From: Vanessa cardui
Taxonomy: Eukaryota > Arthropoda > Insecta > Lepidoptera > Nymphalidae
NCBI RefSeq assembly: GCF_905220365.1
Contig: NC_061127.1
Coordinates: 5,394,001-5,458,000 of the forward strand
Direction: 5' to 3'
Length of the DNA: 64,000 bases
Shown: positions 35,138 to 46,114 of the stretch, piece by piece
Layout of the letters: every line of letters starts with the position of its first letter
Numbering within the stretch: the stretch's first letter is position 1
The notes under the pieces: generated by a model
What the model was told of the DNA's origin: nothing
What the model saw: only the letters and a program-made list of their open reading frames with translations
Databases searched by the model: none
Translations under genes and position numbers: made by a program

Positions 35138-37165
35138 GCTATACCCGCCCGCTTCGCTGGGCATTAGTCGCAGAAAAATAAATTTTTAATTTTTAATTTT
35201 GCACTTAATTACTGATCATCAACAGTGTACAAATAAATAAGTAACAAATAAAGAGATAAAAACATGCGAGATCTAATCAAATTCTTAAAAAAAAAAATAT
35301 TCGAAGGCTGCAGATTGGTCATAACACCCATCAATCAACTCATACGATGTTCTATAGGTACGATGAAATTTTTAATTAAATTTCTATAGTCTGTAAAAGT
35401 TTGCTTCAAACCAACACGTCCTTTCATCCGGTTCTATCGAATATCGATGTTATTACATTTACAACCTACTCAATACTTGCGAACGTACGTCAAAGCATCC
35501 TGAGCGTATTCGTGCATATGTCTTGGACTTCTACTGTACGAAGATCTTTGTCCAATATCAGGAGATACTATATCATTCGATATTGTATCTCGTAAATAAA
35601 TGTACTCTTTGGCTCAGAGTTTTGATTGGTTGTATCGAATGTAGTTTAATCGTTCGCTCTCGACCATAGCGTACATGTCAACAATTAATTGTTAAAACGG
35701 TGACGACACTTTAGAATATGGTTAGATTGATTATTTATTATCTTTAATCATTCTGCGATAGGCAAAAAAATCTAGCAACTAACTCTTCGATGTCACAGAG
35801 CCTGTCGTGAGAATATTTTCATACGGTCCGAGATGATATCCATCTTCTGCTTGCTTAAACATAATTGGATAATTGTAATAATTGTCATACGATTGATGTG
35901 TTTCAGCGACACCTTGATTGTTTTTGTGTCGCTTAGTGATAACAATACCTCGTTTTGTAATTTCTGTACGAAAAACTACAGCTGTGACTTCAGGAGCTAC
36001 GGCAGCATTAAAACGAATTTCATGTTCTGCATTCAATGGCGTTCTATCTGCATTGATAATGACTTTGAATCATTTGTCACAATCATCTTCTAAAGCAGTT
36101 TTAAAATCTTTAACTAAACATTTATTTTCATAAAGCATAATCCTAAATTTATCGATGATTTCTCGATTAGTTGTGGTACTGATCATGCATCGAAGATCAA
36201 TCTTTTTCTACGTTGTCCATGGAATAAATGTCCAGAAACTGGAGATTTTATTTAAATACTGGAAGAAGTGAACCAATCATATGTTACACTTTAAATTTAG
36301 AAGCGAAATTATTGTATTGCACAATATTTGTTGCTCCAAATGATGTCATTTCAAAGCAAGAATTGTAATTTGTAGAAGAAGTTCTGGTGGTTCAACCAGT
36401 TGTGGTAAATACATTTTGCCAGTGGAGTAGCACTAAGCAGTTTATTTTAAACATCATAGCGAGACAATATGGGCATACTATATTTATTGAACCAATGATC
36501 ACATCGGGATTTATTGAGATTGGTTCTAGTTTTTGACTTAGTCTATTTTAATCGTTGATCATCCAGTCGTTGGGCTCGCTCGTCAGGTTTCTCAGTATCT
36601 CTTAATGAAGATGCTTTTTCGAAGATCTGAACTTGATCATTACGTTGACTAACTGTTTTGGCAACTCTCAAAGTAGAAATTCGGATTCTATTTGTTTCTA
36701 AACGTATTTCTTGTTGGTGTGTTGTTTCCGTAGCTCTTTTGGATGATGCTGCGCATATATTGTTGATATTCCGATATTTTGTTTCTTCAATGGCATGGTA
36801 TTTTCTTTTTATATAAATTATTTGATTCAATGATGATTAATGATTTGCATTTTTTGTTTCATATTTTATACTTATCGGTTGATCGGCATAGAAATGCAAC
36901 GTGATACTTGTAAAGGCCATCTGTTGGTTATTTTTAATGATACGGATGAAATAATCACTTTCTCCGTGAAAAATATACGCGAAATAATATCGGTTGAACG
37001 GTCCAGATATATTTATATCTCAGCGCTACCTGGTGGCGAGTTACATCAATGGGGATAGCATAATCTCTTTATTCATTTAATCTTAATGTTCGATCAAATA
37101 GTTTTTGAGTTTATCGATGACACACATACAAACACATCCACTTTTGTATATAGATATCCTATCAT
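35138..37165 (-). mobile_element. Decayed Helitron region
   Basis: The borders are approximate. The left edge has CTATACCCGCCCGCTTCGCTGGGC and the right has GCGCTACCTGGTGGCGAGTT and TTTTGTATATAGAT, strings I associate with lepidopteran transposon ends. Inside, three stretches of minus-strand coding similarity to Helitron Rep/helicase proteins lie in the correct order (see the pseudogene entry). Exact 5'-TC and CTRR-3' termini could not be fixed. Confidence 0.6.
35450..36830 (-). pseudogene. Helitron replication initiator/helicase N-terminal part, broken
   Basis: Helitron proteins nick and unwind DNA for rolling-circle transposition. On the minus strand: (1) 36830-36543, a charged, Arg/Gln/Glu-rich segment (for example RATETTHQQEIRLETNRIR) like the coiled N-terminal repeats of Helitron proteins; (2) 36036-35779, NAEHEIRFNAAVAPEVTAVV ... 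DIVITKRHKNN-type sequence with GVAETHQSYDNYYNYPIMF and EDGYHLG, the Helitron-like N domain; (3) about 35565-35470, GQRSSYSRSPRHMHEYAQDA followed by LTYVRKY, the start of the Rep region. The pieces are separated by stops and frame changes, and the catalytic Rep HUH motif and the helicase are not visible. Confidence 0.75.
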
Positions 37166-37179
37166 TTGCGCAAGCACAT

Positions 37180-37265
37180 GTTTTTCCTGTATACCAATTT
37201 TTATAAAGACCGGTGCATCTGTTCTCGAGTTATAGCAGAACATACAGACATACAAAAATGTCAAA
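37180..37265 (+). repeat. Transposon-end-like remnant
   Basis: CCTGTATACCAATTTTTATAAAGACCGGTGCATCTGTTCTCGAGTTATAGCAGAACATACAGACATAC has the pattern of lepidopteran repeat ends in which a target-like consensus is followed by ACAGACA. It lies immediately outside the Helitron region. Confidence 0.4.
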
Positions 37266-37774
37266 AATGGTAAAAATTATGTCAGTCAATCAAAAAAGAA
37301 TACTTATGACGAATTACGACAAAAATAAGTGTACAGACAAACTCTAGAGATTTATATTGTAGATATAGATTTAGTATTCACGTGCGATAGCTTTATTATT
37401 AGCGTATTTAATGTATAACTTTGGTTTTTCTGTACCGATTTCTATGCTTCTTTTTTATGGAATAGTTAATACTGTTTTAATTTGGGATGATTGAGAGTGT
37501 TATAAACGCAAGAATAGACAAATATAATCAGAAAGCTTCGAACTACTAACCTATTGGCAGTGACACGTGTTGTGAGCCAACCATAAAAGATAGACAAAGG
37601 CTGCCATAGGATATTTTTTACTTAATTTTATGGAGAACATTTCCGTAATACACATTTTCAATGTAGCTTTAACCATTATGGTTGTACACGCGACAGAAGC
37701 TTAAAATGTGGAGTAACTTCTCCATTTCCCTTCACTGCTCTGCTCCTATTGACTGTAGCGTGATGAAAAGTATA

Positions 37775-37905
37775 CTATAACCTGCTCAGGAGTATGAAAA
37801 ATAATTATACCAAGTTTCGTTAAAATCCGTCGAGTAGTTTTTGTTTCTATAACGGTTATATGGACAGACAGACAGACAGACAAAAATTTTACTGATTGCA
37901 TTTTT
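37775..37905 (+). repeat. Repeat remnant ending in (GACA)n
   Basis: TATACCAAGTTTCGTTAAAATCCGTCGAGTAG then TTTTTGTTTCTATAACGG and a GACAGACAGACAGACAGACA microsatellite (37865-37884). The layout is typical of a mobile-element 3' end whose tail became a microsatellite. Confidence 0.55.
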
Positions 37906-38114
37906 GCCCTCAGTATCGACCCCTTTTCAACCTCCGATAGTTATTTTGGAAAATTATTTAATGTACAGAATTGACCTCCCTACAGATTTATTATAAGTAT
38001 AGATTTCCATATTTAAGTATAAAGAAGTATATGAAACAAATGTAAAGAAAAGTAAGAAACTTATATTTATTTATTAAAAATAGTCAATTAATCAAGTTAA
38101 TAATCTTTTTATTT

Positions 38115-38225
38115 AATTTTTACCGGTACTTTTCAGTAGAATCTATATTCCGACCTTAAATTTAATAAAATGACAATTATGAATTGCCTGTAAGATCCAA
38201 CTTAATGAAATATATTTTGCATTGA
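38115..38225 (+). repeat. Family C 3' fragment, decayed
   Basis: TTTACCGGTACTTTTCAGTAGAATCTATATTCCGA and TGACAATTATGAATTGCCTGTAAGATCC parallel the better-preserved copy at 21062-21145. Confidence 0.55.
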
Positions 38226-38424
38226 TTTATTTGAACTAAAAATTCTAAGAGTATGTATCATGCAACTTCGCGGAATCCAAATATCTGAAATAAGGACAAG
38301 CAAATGATGACGAACGAAACAAAATTCTTCTCTCTTGAAGAAGGTTTTAGAATATCTTTCACAACGCAGATCATAATCTGTTGATTTTAAGATACACGTG
38401 TAACAAAACAGCTTTCGACACATT

Positions 38425-38475
38425 TAGTTTTCCTCATGATTTTATCCTTCACTACCGAGCACGATATCATAATAT
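38425..38475 (-). repeat. Family T SINE scrap
   Basis: TTTTCCTCATGATTTTATCCTTCACTACCGAGCACGATATCATAAT is a diverged reverse complement of ATTATCTCGTGCTCGGCGGTGAAGGAAAACATCG-type family T centre. Confidence 0.5.
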
Positions 38476-38499
38476 TTAATATTAATTACATTAAAACCT

Positions 38500-40250
38500 A
38501 GCGGTGTTTGCATACCCTTTCGAGTTTGGATTTGCTCGGTTTTTCTTCTAGACCCTCTTAGCTTTTCATCTCTTCTCTTTCTTCAGATATAAAATAAGTA
38601 TAGATACTTATCAAAGACATTATGCAAGTAGATGCTGTAAGTTTAATTAAATTACTTCCATACTATGTATTACTACTTTTGTAAATCTTCATTACGATCT
38701 TACGATAAATTTTAAAAATTTAAATAATTAAAAACTAAAATTATACTTATGTAAGAAAATATAGCACAGGACACGCCTGCTACGTATAGGGCTTACTCAA
38801 GTTACACAACAGATAAAAAAACTTAACCGTTATGCATATACAACCTTTTTTTTACGACCAAAAATAACACGATTTTAACACTCGCCGCCAGCAAGGCGTC
38901 ACGTCCTATCGAATTCACGCCCTAACATAAATGACCCACATTCTAACTTAGTTACTTAATACATAGGTAACAAAATTTATTGCTTTTCCAACTACCTTCT
39001 TTTTTAAATATTTATCAATCAAATACATCTAATCCCCCTTTTCAATGGATTTCTCCATTCATTATGTAACTAGAAATAATAATTTAAAGCATAGTTGTAA
39101 AATATATATAAAAAGATTCGAATTATTTATAGTATAAAAATTATACAAAAATAAATTTGTACACAATTAACGTACTGATAAAAATTTGTTACAAAGTAAC
39201 CCTGGCAGTATGCGGTAATATTTTTGACTCGCGTAATAATGCAAATTTCGTTTTGAAACAAAAACCATTCAAAACATTAGGCAAACGGATATGAATGTCA
39301 AAACTACAAAACGTATCTCATGTTTTTAAGGATACGAACATCACTTATAAAATAAAATAGGACCAATCAGTGACTGCACTTACGCAACACATTTATAAGT
39401 GTCAAAATAACTTGTAATCGACGGAAACGCATCGCATTATAGAACGATAATTCATGATTTACATAATATCGTATCTTAATAATGTACTCTTTCCTGTGTT
39501 GATCTCTGGTTCAGCGGAAAAAACATATTTCGTATTCTAAATAGTTCCCGATGAAGACACGCGATCATCGGAAGCTGAGCATAATAAATTAACATTATGA
39601 TTTAATACCTTACGTTTACATTTAATATACTGATATCTTAACCTAAACATCTAAATTATCAAACTTTGAAGCATTTTATAATGTTTATAATATTATACTA
39701 AATAGAGTCAATTTATAGTCTTCAACATTTTTTTTTATAATTTTTTTTTTAAACGAATTTCTTCCTTTACATTCTAAAAAACATATTGGTACCTATATTA
39801 TCATACTAGATATCGTAAAAGAAAGTAAATATATTACTATGTGTGTACATTAAAAGCAAGAATACCTCTACCTACTCGTATAAAGCAGATTCAAGAATCT
39901 GGATTAGTAACAGATAAAAAGCAAATAAAGTGGCTTGCGCCACAAAATTGTAATCAAATATTTGATTCAAGACGAGCTGTCTTGCAAATGCAGTTTCAGT
40001 AGTCTTCTAAAAGCTTGACTACTGATTCTTATTGCATTCTCGTCATACAATTTTCATAGCATTGTTCGCAACTAACAATTTAACCTTTAAATTCCTTATA
40101 TAAAAAGTTAAAGTAACTATTGATAAAGTTTTTATTAAATTAAATTTAAATAATATGTCCAACTTCCTAGATTACAATGAGTCATGTTATATCCAGTCAA
40201 CAAAGCTAGGTCAACTATTAGGGAAAAATAGTCAAAACTCAAAACATTTT
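38500..40250. other. AT-rich DNA, nothing recognised
   Basis: No coding or repeat signal recognised. Confidence 0.5.
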
Positions 40251-40264
40251 TTTTATAATATAGT

Positions 40265-40490
40265 CCAATGTCACCACCATCCATAAAAATTGTCGCTTTA
40301 AGAAATATTGAACATTCCTTACATTGCCAATGCTTAACCAATCTTAGGAACTAAAATTTTATGTGCATTCCCGTAGTTACACTGGCTCAGTCATTCTTTA
40401 AACTGGAACACAATATGTATTGCTGTTTCGCGGTAGTATACGATGAATGGATGGTAGTTCTACCCAGACGCATTCCCACAAAGCCAGATA
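40265..40490 (-). mobile_element. Family G repeat, moderately decayed
   Basis: The plus strand shows TGTCACCACCATCCATAAA, AAGAAATATTGAACATTCCTTACATTGCC, GTAGTTACACTGGCTCAGTC and TACCCAGACGCATTCCCACAAAGCC, all reverse complements of family G blocks in the proper order. Confidence 0.75.
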
Positions 40491-40644
40491 TATAACGCGC
40501 AAATTGCTTTCTTCTGCAACATATACACATACTCGTGTGTTATTGATATCGGCTGTTATACCTTAATGCAGAATGCCATATGACTTGTAAAAAATTTCCT
40601 TTGTTTATACTAAAATTATGTTATTACCATAAGAATTAATAACA

Positions 40645-40737
40645 TTAAATGTTCAAATATATACAAATATGAATTAAAAATAATTACTGTATAAATCTCG
40701 ACCGCTTGGAATGCTGGCAAGAATGTTACCAGCATTT
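40645..40737 (-). repeat. Dispersed repeat (CTATAAATCTTGACCGCGTGG type), second copy
   Basis: ATATATACAAATATGAATTAAA, TTACTGTATAAATCTCGACCGC and TTGGAATGCTGGCAAGAATG align with the copies at 13027 and 56190. Confidence 0.6.
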
Positions 40738-41346
40738 ACCCGTAAAAAATTAATCAATGTGCACAATCGACAAATTGATTATTATTAAATACATACAAAA
40801 AAAGACATAAAAAGAAATTTAAAAATTTTATTAACGAATATTAATATTATTATTAACGAATATTAGTTTTATATTATTCTTATATAGTTGGATCGCAAAT
40901 GTTTGTATTTTTTTTAAATTATTTTTTCCATTTAATCGTAATATACTCGTAATTTAAATAATTTTAAACCAATATCCAATAGTAGAATAAAAAAACTTGA
41001 ATACACGTATTTCTGCTTTCATTTAGCTTTTAGTTATGACTAAGGTTCATTTGTTTTCATTAGTTCAGATTATTTTGGCGCTTATATTTATAGAGTAATA
41101 ATAAAGCAACATGATATTCACTCTCACTCAAACAGCATACGTCATAATAGAAATGGATACATTGTATAAGTACGAATATTTATATCGAAAGAAATTTCCA
41201 ACAACAGCAATAAATAATATTTGAACGTGAATAAACCTGACATCATAATACTTTGTTTTAAGTGAACTTAAATTTGTTTCGTTTATAGATTTGAACTTGG
41301 ATTCGATTATTAAGACGTTCTATTTTTAATTAATTCAGAAAACATT

Positions 41347-41658
41347 GAGCCGAGATGGCCCAGTGGTTAGAATACGTGCATCTTAACTGATGATCGCGGG
41401 TTCTAACCTAGGTAAGCACCACTGAATATTCATGGGCTTAATTTGTGTTTATAATTTATCTCGTGCTCTGCGGTGAAGGAAAAACATCGTCAGGAAATCT
41501 GCATGTGTCTAATTTCATAGAAATTCGGTCACATGTGCATTCCACCAAACCGCATCTGAACAGCGTGGTGGAATATATTCCGAACCATCTCCTCAAAGGG
41601 AGAAGAGGCCTTGACCCAAGTGGGAAATTTACAGGCTACTGTTTCTGTTGTTATTGTT
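41347..41658 (+). mobile_element. Family T SINE, full length with 9-bp target duplication
   Basis: GAGCCGAGATGGCCCAGTGG head, a B-box-like GGGTTCTAACC (one change from the other copies), the GTGAAGGAAAAACATCGTC centre, GGTGGAATATATTCCG and an ACAGGCTACTGTTTCTGTTGTTATTGTT tail. The flanks GAAAACATT (41338-41346 and 41659-41667) are identical. Confidence 0.9.
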
Positions 41659-41699
41659 GAAAACATTCAAATAAACAGCTTTCTATAGGTTACCTCCTG

Positions 41700-44560
41700 G
41701 TAAAACTATATATAATAATAGGCAATGTAAGAAGGACCTATAAACCATTTTAGACATGGAATCTGCTATATTATATCCCTTTTGCCTGTTCACTACACTA
41801 GACATACACTATGTTCAACATTCGTCTATACATACATTCAATACTATGTTTTGCTTTTTGTTATTAAAGTAAATGGTTAGCGTACTCGCTCAGACGAACC
41901 CACACAATGAGACCAGCAGTAAAACTTCAAAATTATGTAATCATTAATTTAGAAACTGTAACAGTTATGAATATTATACATTTTGGTTACATAAACGCGA
42001 AACTAATGAACTAGCTTTATTGTTGCAAACTAAAATAGGAAACCTACTAACGGAATTAAAATCGAAATTACTAATTAATTGTATTTTAACTAAAATTAAT
42101 ATTCAATAATACTCGTTAGCCTTGTTAATTAACGAAAACAATATACTCAGAATATACAATAGTATAAAATTGCAACATTTTTACAATATTATGAGAAAAA
42201 AAATCGTGACGATCGCGATTTAAATAAGTTATAAAACTACTTTTAGAAATAACATTAAACGTTTAAATTTTATTTTCACTTTCTAAAACATTGTTTGTAC
42301 GAAAACAATGGTTAAAGAGTTCACGCATATTTTAAGACGATTTGTTGAAATCACGGCCTGAGATCATGAGTCAGGGTACAGCATCATGATTGTTCACAAT
42401 AAACTTCAGATAAAACAACTACAACTAATTTGCGGTTAGTTCCATGGTCGTGATTCACCGATTCGGATGAAAGAAGAGATACTTTTTCCTGACTAAATAG
42501 TCAAGAGGAAACGAGAGGTCTGATCTATTTTTTGTAAAAAAAAAAACGAAACACCTTGGTGACTCAAGTGTAAAGGATTTCATGGCGCACGCCTCCGTAT
42601 AATTTAAAACGTATTTACTTTAGTCGTAAACTCGATTAACACTTACTGTAGAATTACATACTTCTTATACCAGAGTAAAGTGGAAAGGAGCTATTAATGT
42701 TACTAAGAAAATGTTGTAGATTTGAACGCTTAGTGATAACCAGATCCCTAAAAATGTTTCTCAAACATATTCATAAAATGATCAACAACAGCTAACTGTT
42801 TATGATTACGTCAGCCTTGACCTAATTCCCCACTTTGAGCTTATTACGACGTAATATACCCTTAGCCTTCAAAAACCTAACTATAAGCAAGTTCATATAT
42901 CTGGAATAAAAATAATTATTTCAGAAAGAAAAATCATATGTAAGCCTTTTGGTATACTTTTAGATAGATACCATGCCATGATGCCGTAATAGGGTAAAAT
43001 TACATATTAAATCAAGATACTATCAGTTTTTATTATGACTTCAAATTGAGATGATTTGGGATATATTTTGCTAAGCTATTTTTTATTTTTTGAGCAACCA
43101 AGAAACATTTATTTATATTTTTATATTATAAGTATAAGAGCCGACTAACCGACTAATCAGCCTCTTGATTTTTCTTTGCACAGGTCTGAGCGGTGTTTTT
43201 ATGTTAAAATTAAGTGTTATTGTTCATTAAATTGCTTATTAAATTCAAGGACGTTAAAGCTTAGGATAATTGAAGTAGAGCTTAGGAAAATTAAAATTTA
43301 ATAATGTCACAAAATTGTATAATAAAACAATCCAGTTGGTCAGCACTCTTTGCCAAATGGTTGCTGTCTTTCCGCCGTTCACGTATGCGGGCGGATAGTC
43401 TTTACCGTGTAATCAGGGACTAGTCGAAACATCTTTAATTATATGTTTAATTATATAAATTGCTTAAAATATCATTAAAAATCTATAAAATTTTATTGAT
43501 CCTCAATTTTAAGTGATTGGAATAAATACATCATACTTGACATGAAATTTACAAACAATCAATAACAGTTAAAAAATCGGATAATAAATAGAAACAAAAT
43601 GGAAATATCAAACACTATAGTTTCCAGGCATACAATATAGTCATAAATCGCGCGTGCCGGTCATATCATTCAATTCAATTCTTGGTTTAATGGCTTTTAG
43701 TTGTGCCGACAGGGCACAGATTATTTCGCCAATGTCACGTAGGATGGAGAAGACACGAAAGAGATTGATCGGAACAATTGAGGAAACAAACTCAATTAAA
43801 TTTTGAAGACTAGCATAGTAGTAGTAATTTCCTTGTTAATCCTCAACCTAGAGTCATATCATGTTTATAAGTTAAAGTTGTAAACATTGAGTGGCGTGAA
43901 TATGTCTACCTTCTGTTTAATATGTCCAAAGAGGTTTTATATTACTGTTGATTTAATTATCTCTTAAATAGAATAAATAAAAATTGTTAATTACAAATTA
44001 TGTATACAAGAAATATATATCAGCTCCCATTGATCACATAGGGTATAGTCAATATAACCAGATAGTACATAATATGCTTTATACTTCATAGAGTGTTTAG
44101 AATAAAAATGTAGTAAATACTTTTTAGAAATAAACTTTTTCAATGACGCCGATGAATATCATTTAAATAATATGTTCATAACATTGATTGTTATTATAAA
44201 TGTTAAGGTTTCTTTTGCAAATATTGTTCACGTGACCTTTCGCTTTGAAAAGTCTTTAGTCCACGACCTGGAAACAGCGCGTGCAGCACTTATAAGTATT
44301 CCTATTGAAGTGCATTTAATGAGGTTAAATTTTCTGCCTTTGTAGAGTAACTTTAAATTAGCTTAAACATTTATTCAGTATAATATAACGTAAGGCAGTA
44401 AGTGGTTAGTTTGCAATATACGGTAAATAAATTACTAGACAAAACAGTAAATGCACAGGAACGCCTGTAATTGTAATTTATTTATCGTAAGTATCGACAA
44501 ATAAATAACTACGTACTTTAGTAAGAATTACTAATTTTTAATAACAACAAACATTGATAA
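41700..44560. other. AT-rich DNA left of the retrotransposon
   Basis: No gene seen. A less AT-rich bit at 43325-43430 (CTGTCTTTCCGCCGTTCACGTATGCGGGCGG) is unexplained. Confidence 0.45.
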
Positions 44561-44574
44561 CAAAGAAATATATA

Positions 44575-44840
44575 TGTCGAAGAATGAGCAACGTCATCGA
44601 TACGATCAAGAACTATGCCTTGATGTTACTAGTTAATAAATTATTGAAGTTGACACTGGTATGAAATCGCTTTTGCGAAACGACAACACTGCATTCTTGG
44701 TAGCTGTCAAGCATTCGTTTGTTAATATCGATTTGTTCCGTAAAAATAAAATATTGTAAAATCCGTTAACGGTCTTATTTTTAAAAATTAAGTAATGGAA
44801 GAAGAGCGATCTGAGTCCGAACGTATGGAGGATGCGATAT
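44575..44840 (+). repeat. 5' LTR (contains the gag start codon)
   Basis: Begins TGTCGAAGAATGAGC, as expected for a 5'-TG LTR end. It contains an AATAAA (CGTAAAAATAAAATATTG) and near its end TTAAGTAATGGAAGAAGAGC, which holds the gag ATG at 44795. The repeat therefore encodes about the first 15 Gag residues. The right border is set by where identity with the 3' copy stops; the last few bases (TAT) may be chance identity. Confidence 0.9.
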
Positions 44841-46099
44841 CAGAAGCGGGATGCAGCTCACGACTCCCACGTGAAAAGAAATTACCATCGGACGAAGAAA
44901 AATGGTTTTTCCTTATGGAACAGCAGAACCGTAATTTCATGGCACTAGTGCAAGCCATGAAAGGACCGCCTACTGAAGGTAAATTACGTTTTCCTGAGTT
45001 TAACCCGGATCAAGAACATGTGGACGCGCGTGCATGGATTAGTACTGCTGATATGTGTGTTCCGGAACAACAAATTACCGGCGCTCCGCTGATGTTAGCG
45101 TTGAGTACAGCATTGAAAGGACAAGCATCGGCTTGGCTAGCTCAGGTATCTTATCATGGAATGTGCTGGGCTGATTTCAAAGATCTTTTTATCGCGAGGT
45201 TTGATTGTCCTGAAACGGCGGCTGCCCATCTTATTAACCTGCGCGGTACCAAACCTAAAGAAAATGAGTGTCTTGCTTCGTATGCTGCCACCTTAATGAC
45301 TTCACTCATGACAAAGTGGAAAAACCTTTCCGTCGAGCAAATAGCAGTAGCGACGGTTATGTCACACATTGCTCAGTTTGATCCGCGAGTACAAAGAATG
45401 TCATTCACGCAACACATATCCAGTAGAAATCGATTACAGCAGGAATTAAAGTCTATATCGTTCCTGAAACGTAAAGCTTCTTCATTTGGTAGTGACAATA
45501 CTTTAGATGTGAAACGAAGCCGTGAAAACGCAGTAAAGTGTTTTACTTGCGGAAAGCTCGGGCATAAAGCGTCACAATGTCGCCATAGACAGAGCATGCC
45601 TGCTTTAAGACAGAATAGTAGATCGGCGACTTCATCGAGTGAACCTCAACGTGCTACAAGTCAGATTAGAAGCGTTCCTGATAAGTCTCATGTCACCTGT
45701 TTCCAATGCCGAGGTACGGGTCACTACGCGTCGGAGTGCCCCAGACGACGAACCCAGGATGGCTCTGGCAGTTCCCGCCCAAGCGAGAAGCGAGTAGATG
45801 TTTGTGCGGTGAGCGCGCCGACTGGATTGTTACTACACTCTGGTGAGCACTTTCAATTTTCTTACGACTCTGGAGTTGAGTGCTCACTTATTAAAGAGTC
45901 TTTGGCTTCTAAATTTTGTGGCAAACGTTTTTATAATGTGGTTACCATGACTGGCATTGGTCAGACTTCCGTCAATAGTACCGAACAAATTATTTCAACT
46001 GTTGAGATTGACAATATTACTGTAGACATTTTATTTTATGTTCTACCTGACTCATATTTACGCTATGATATTATGGTAGGACGTGAATTGTTGGGATAA
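44795..46099 (+). CDS. gag: Gag with C-terminal aspartic protease
   Basis: 434 aa. Gag forms the particle that packages the element RNA; the protease matures it. Residues about 60-225 resemble a retrotransposon Gag capsid-type region (helical, W81, W114, W125). Two CCHC zinc knuckles follow: CFTCGKLGHKASQC (249-262) and CFQCRGTGHYASEC (302-315), both with the exact C-x2-C-x4-H-x4-C spacing. The protease has its active-site triplet as DSG at 358-360 and ends with the conserved YDIMVGRELLG region. The start ATG lies inside the 5' LTR. It is the first ATG of the frame, and the Gag-like sequence downstream has no better alternative, though M11 is possible. The frame ends at UAA (46097-46099), and the pol coding region continues in the same frame. 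Confidence 0.93.
   Translation: MEEERSESERMEDAISEAGCSSRLPREKKLPSDEEKWFFLMEQQNRNFMALVQAMKGPPTEGKLRFPEFNPDQEHVDARAWISTADMCVPEQQITGAPLMLALSTALKGQASAWLAQVSYHGMCWADFKDLFIARFDCPETAAAHLINLRGTKPKENECLASYAATLMTSLMTKWKNLSVEQIAVATVMSHIAQFDPRVQRMSFTQHISSRNRLQQELKSISFLKRKASSFGSDNTLDVKRSRENAVKCFTCGKLGHKASQCRHRQSMPALRQNSRSATSSSEPQRATSQIRSVPDKSHVTCFQCRGTGHYASECPRRRTQDGSGSSRPSEKRVDVCAVSAPTGLLLHSGEHFQFSYDSGVECSLIKESLASKFCGKRFYNVVTMTGIGQTSVNSTEQIISTVEIDNITVDILFYVLPDSYLRYDIMVGRELLG
44838..44855 (+). promoter_or_regulatory. Candidate primer-binding site inside the gag frame
   Basis: TATCAGAAGCGGGATGC directly at the end of the 5' LTR resembles the complement of the acceptor/T-arm of a leucine tRNA without its CCA (TGTCAGAAGTGGGATTC, from memory), matching about 13 of the first 15 positions. 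The location, immediately after the LTR, is where minus-strand synthesis starts in LTR elements. Here it also codes for Gag residues, as in yeast Ty1. tRNA identity is inferred. Confidence 0.5.
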
Positions 46100-46114
46100 G
46101 GTTTATCTGTTAAC

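Noticed and set aside
43325..43430. GC-richer patch left of the retrotransposon
   Set aside because: No frame, splice border, hairpin or repeat match; too short to interpret.
45154..45887. Minus-strand frames across gag
   Set aside because: Shadows of the gag coding sequence without motifs.
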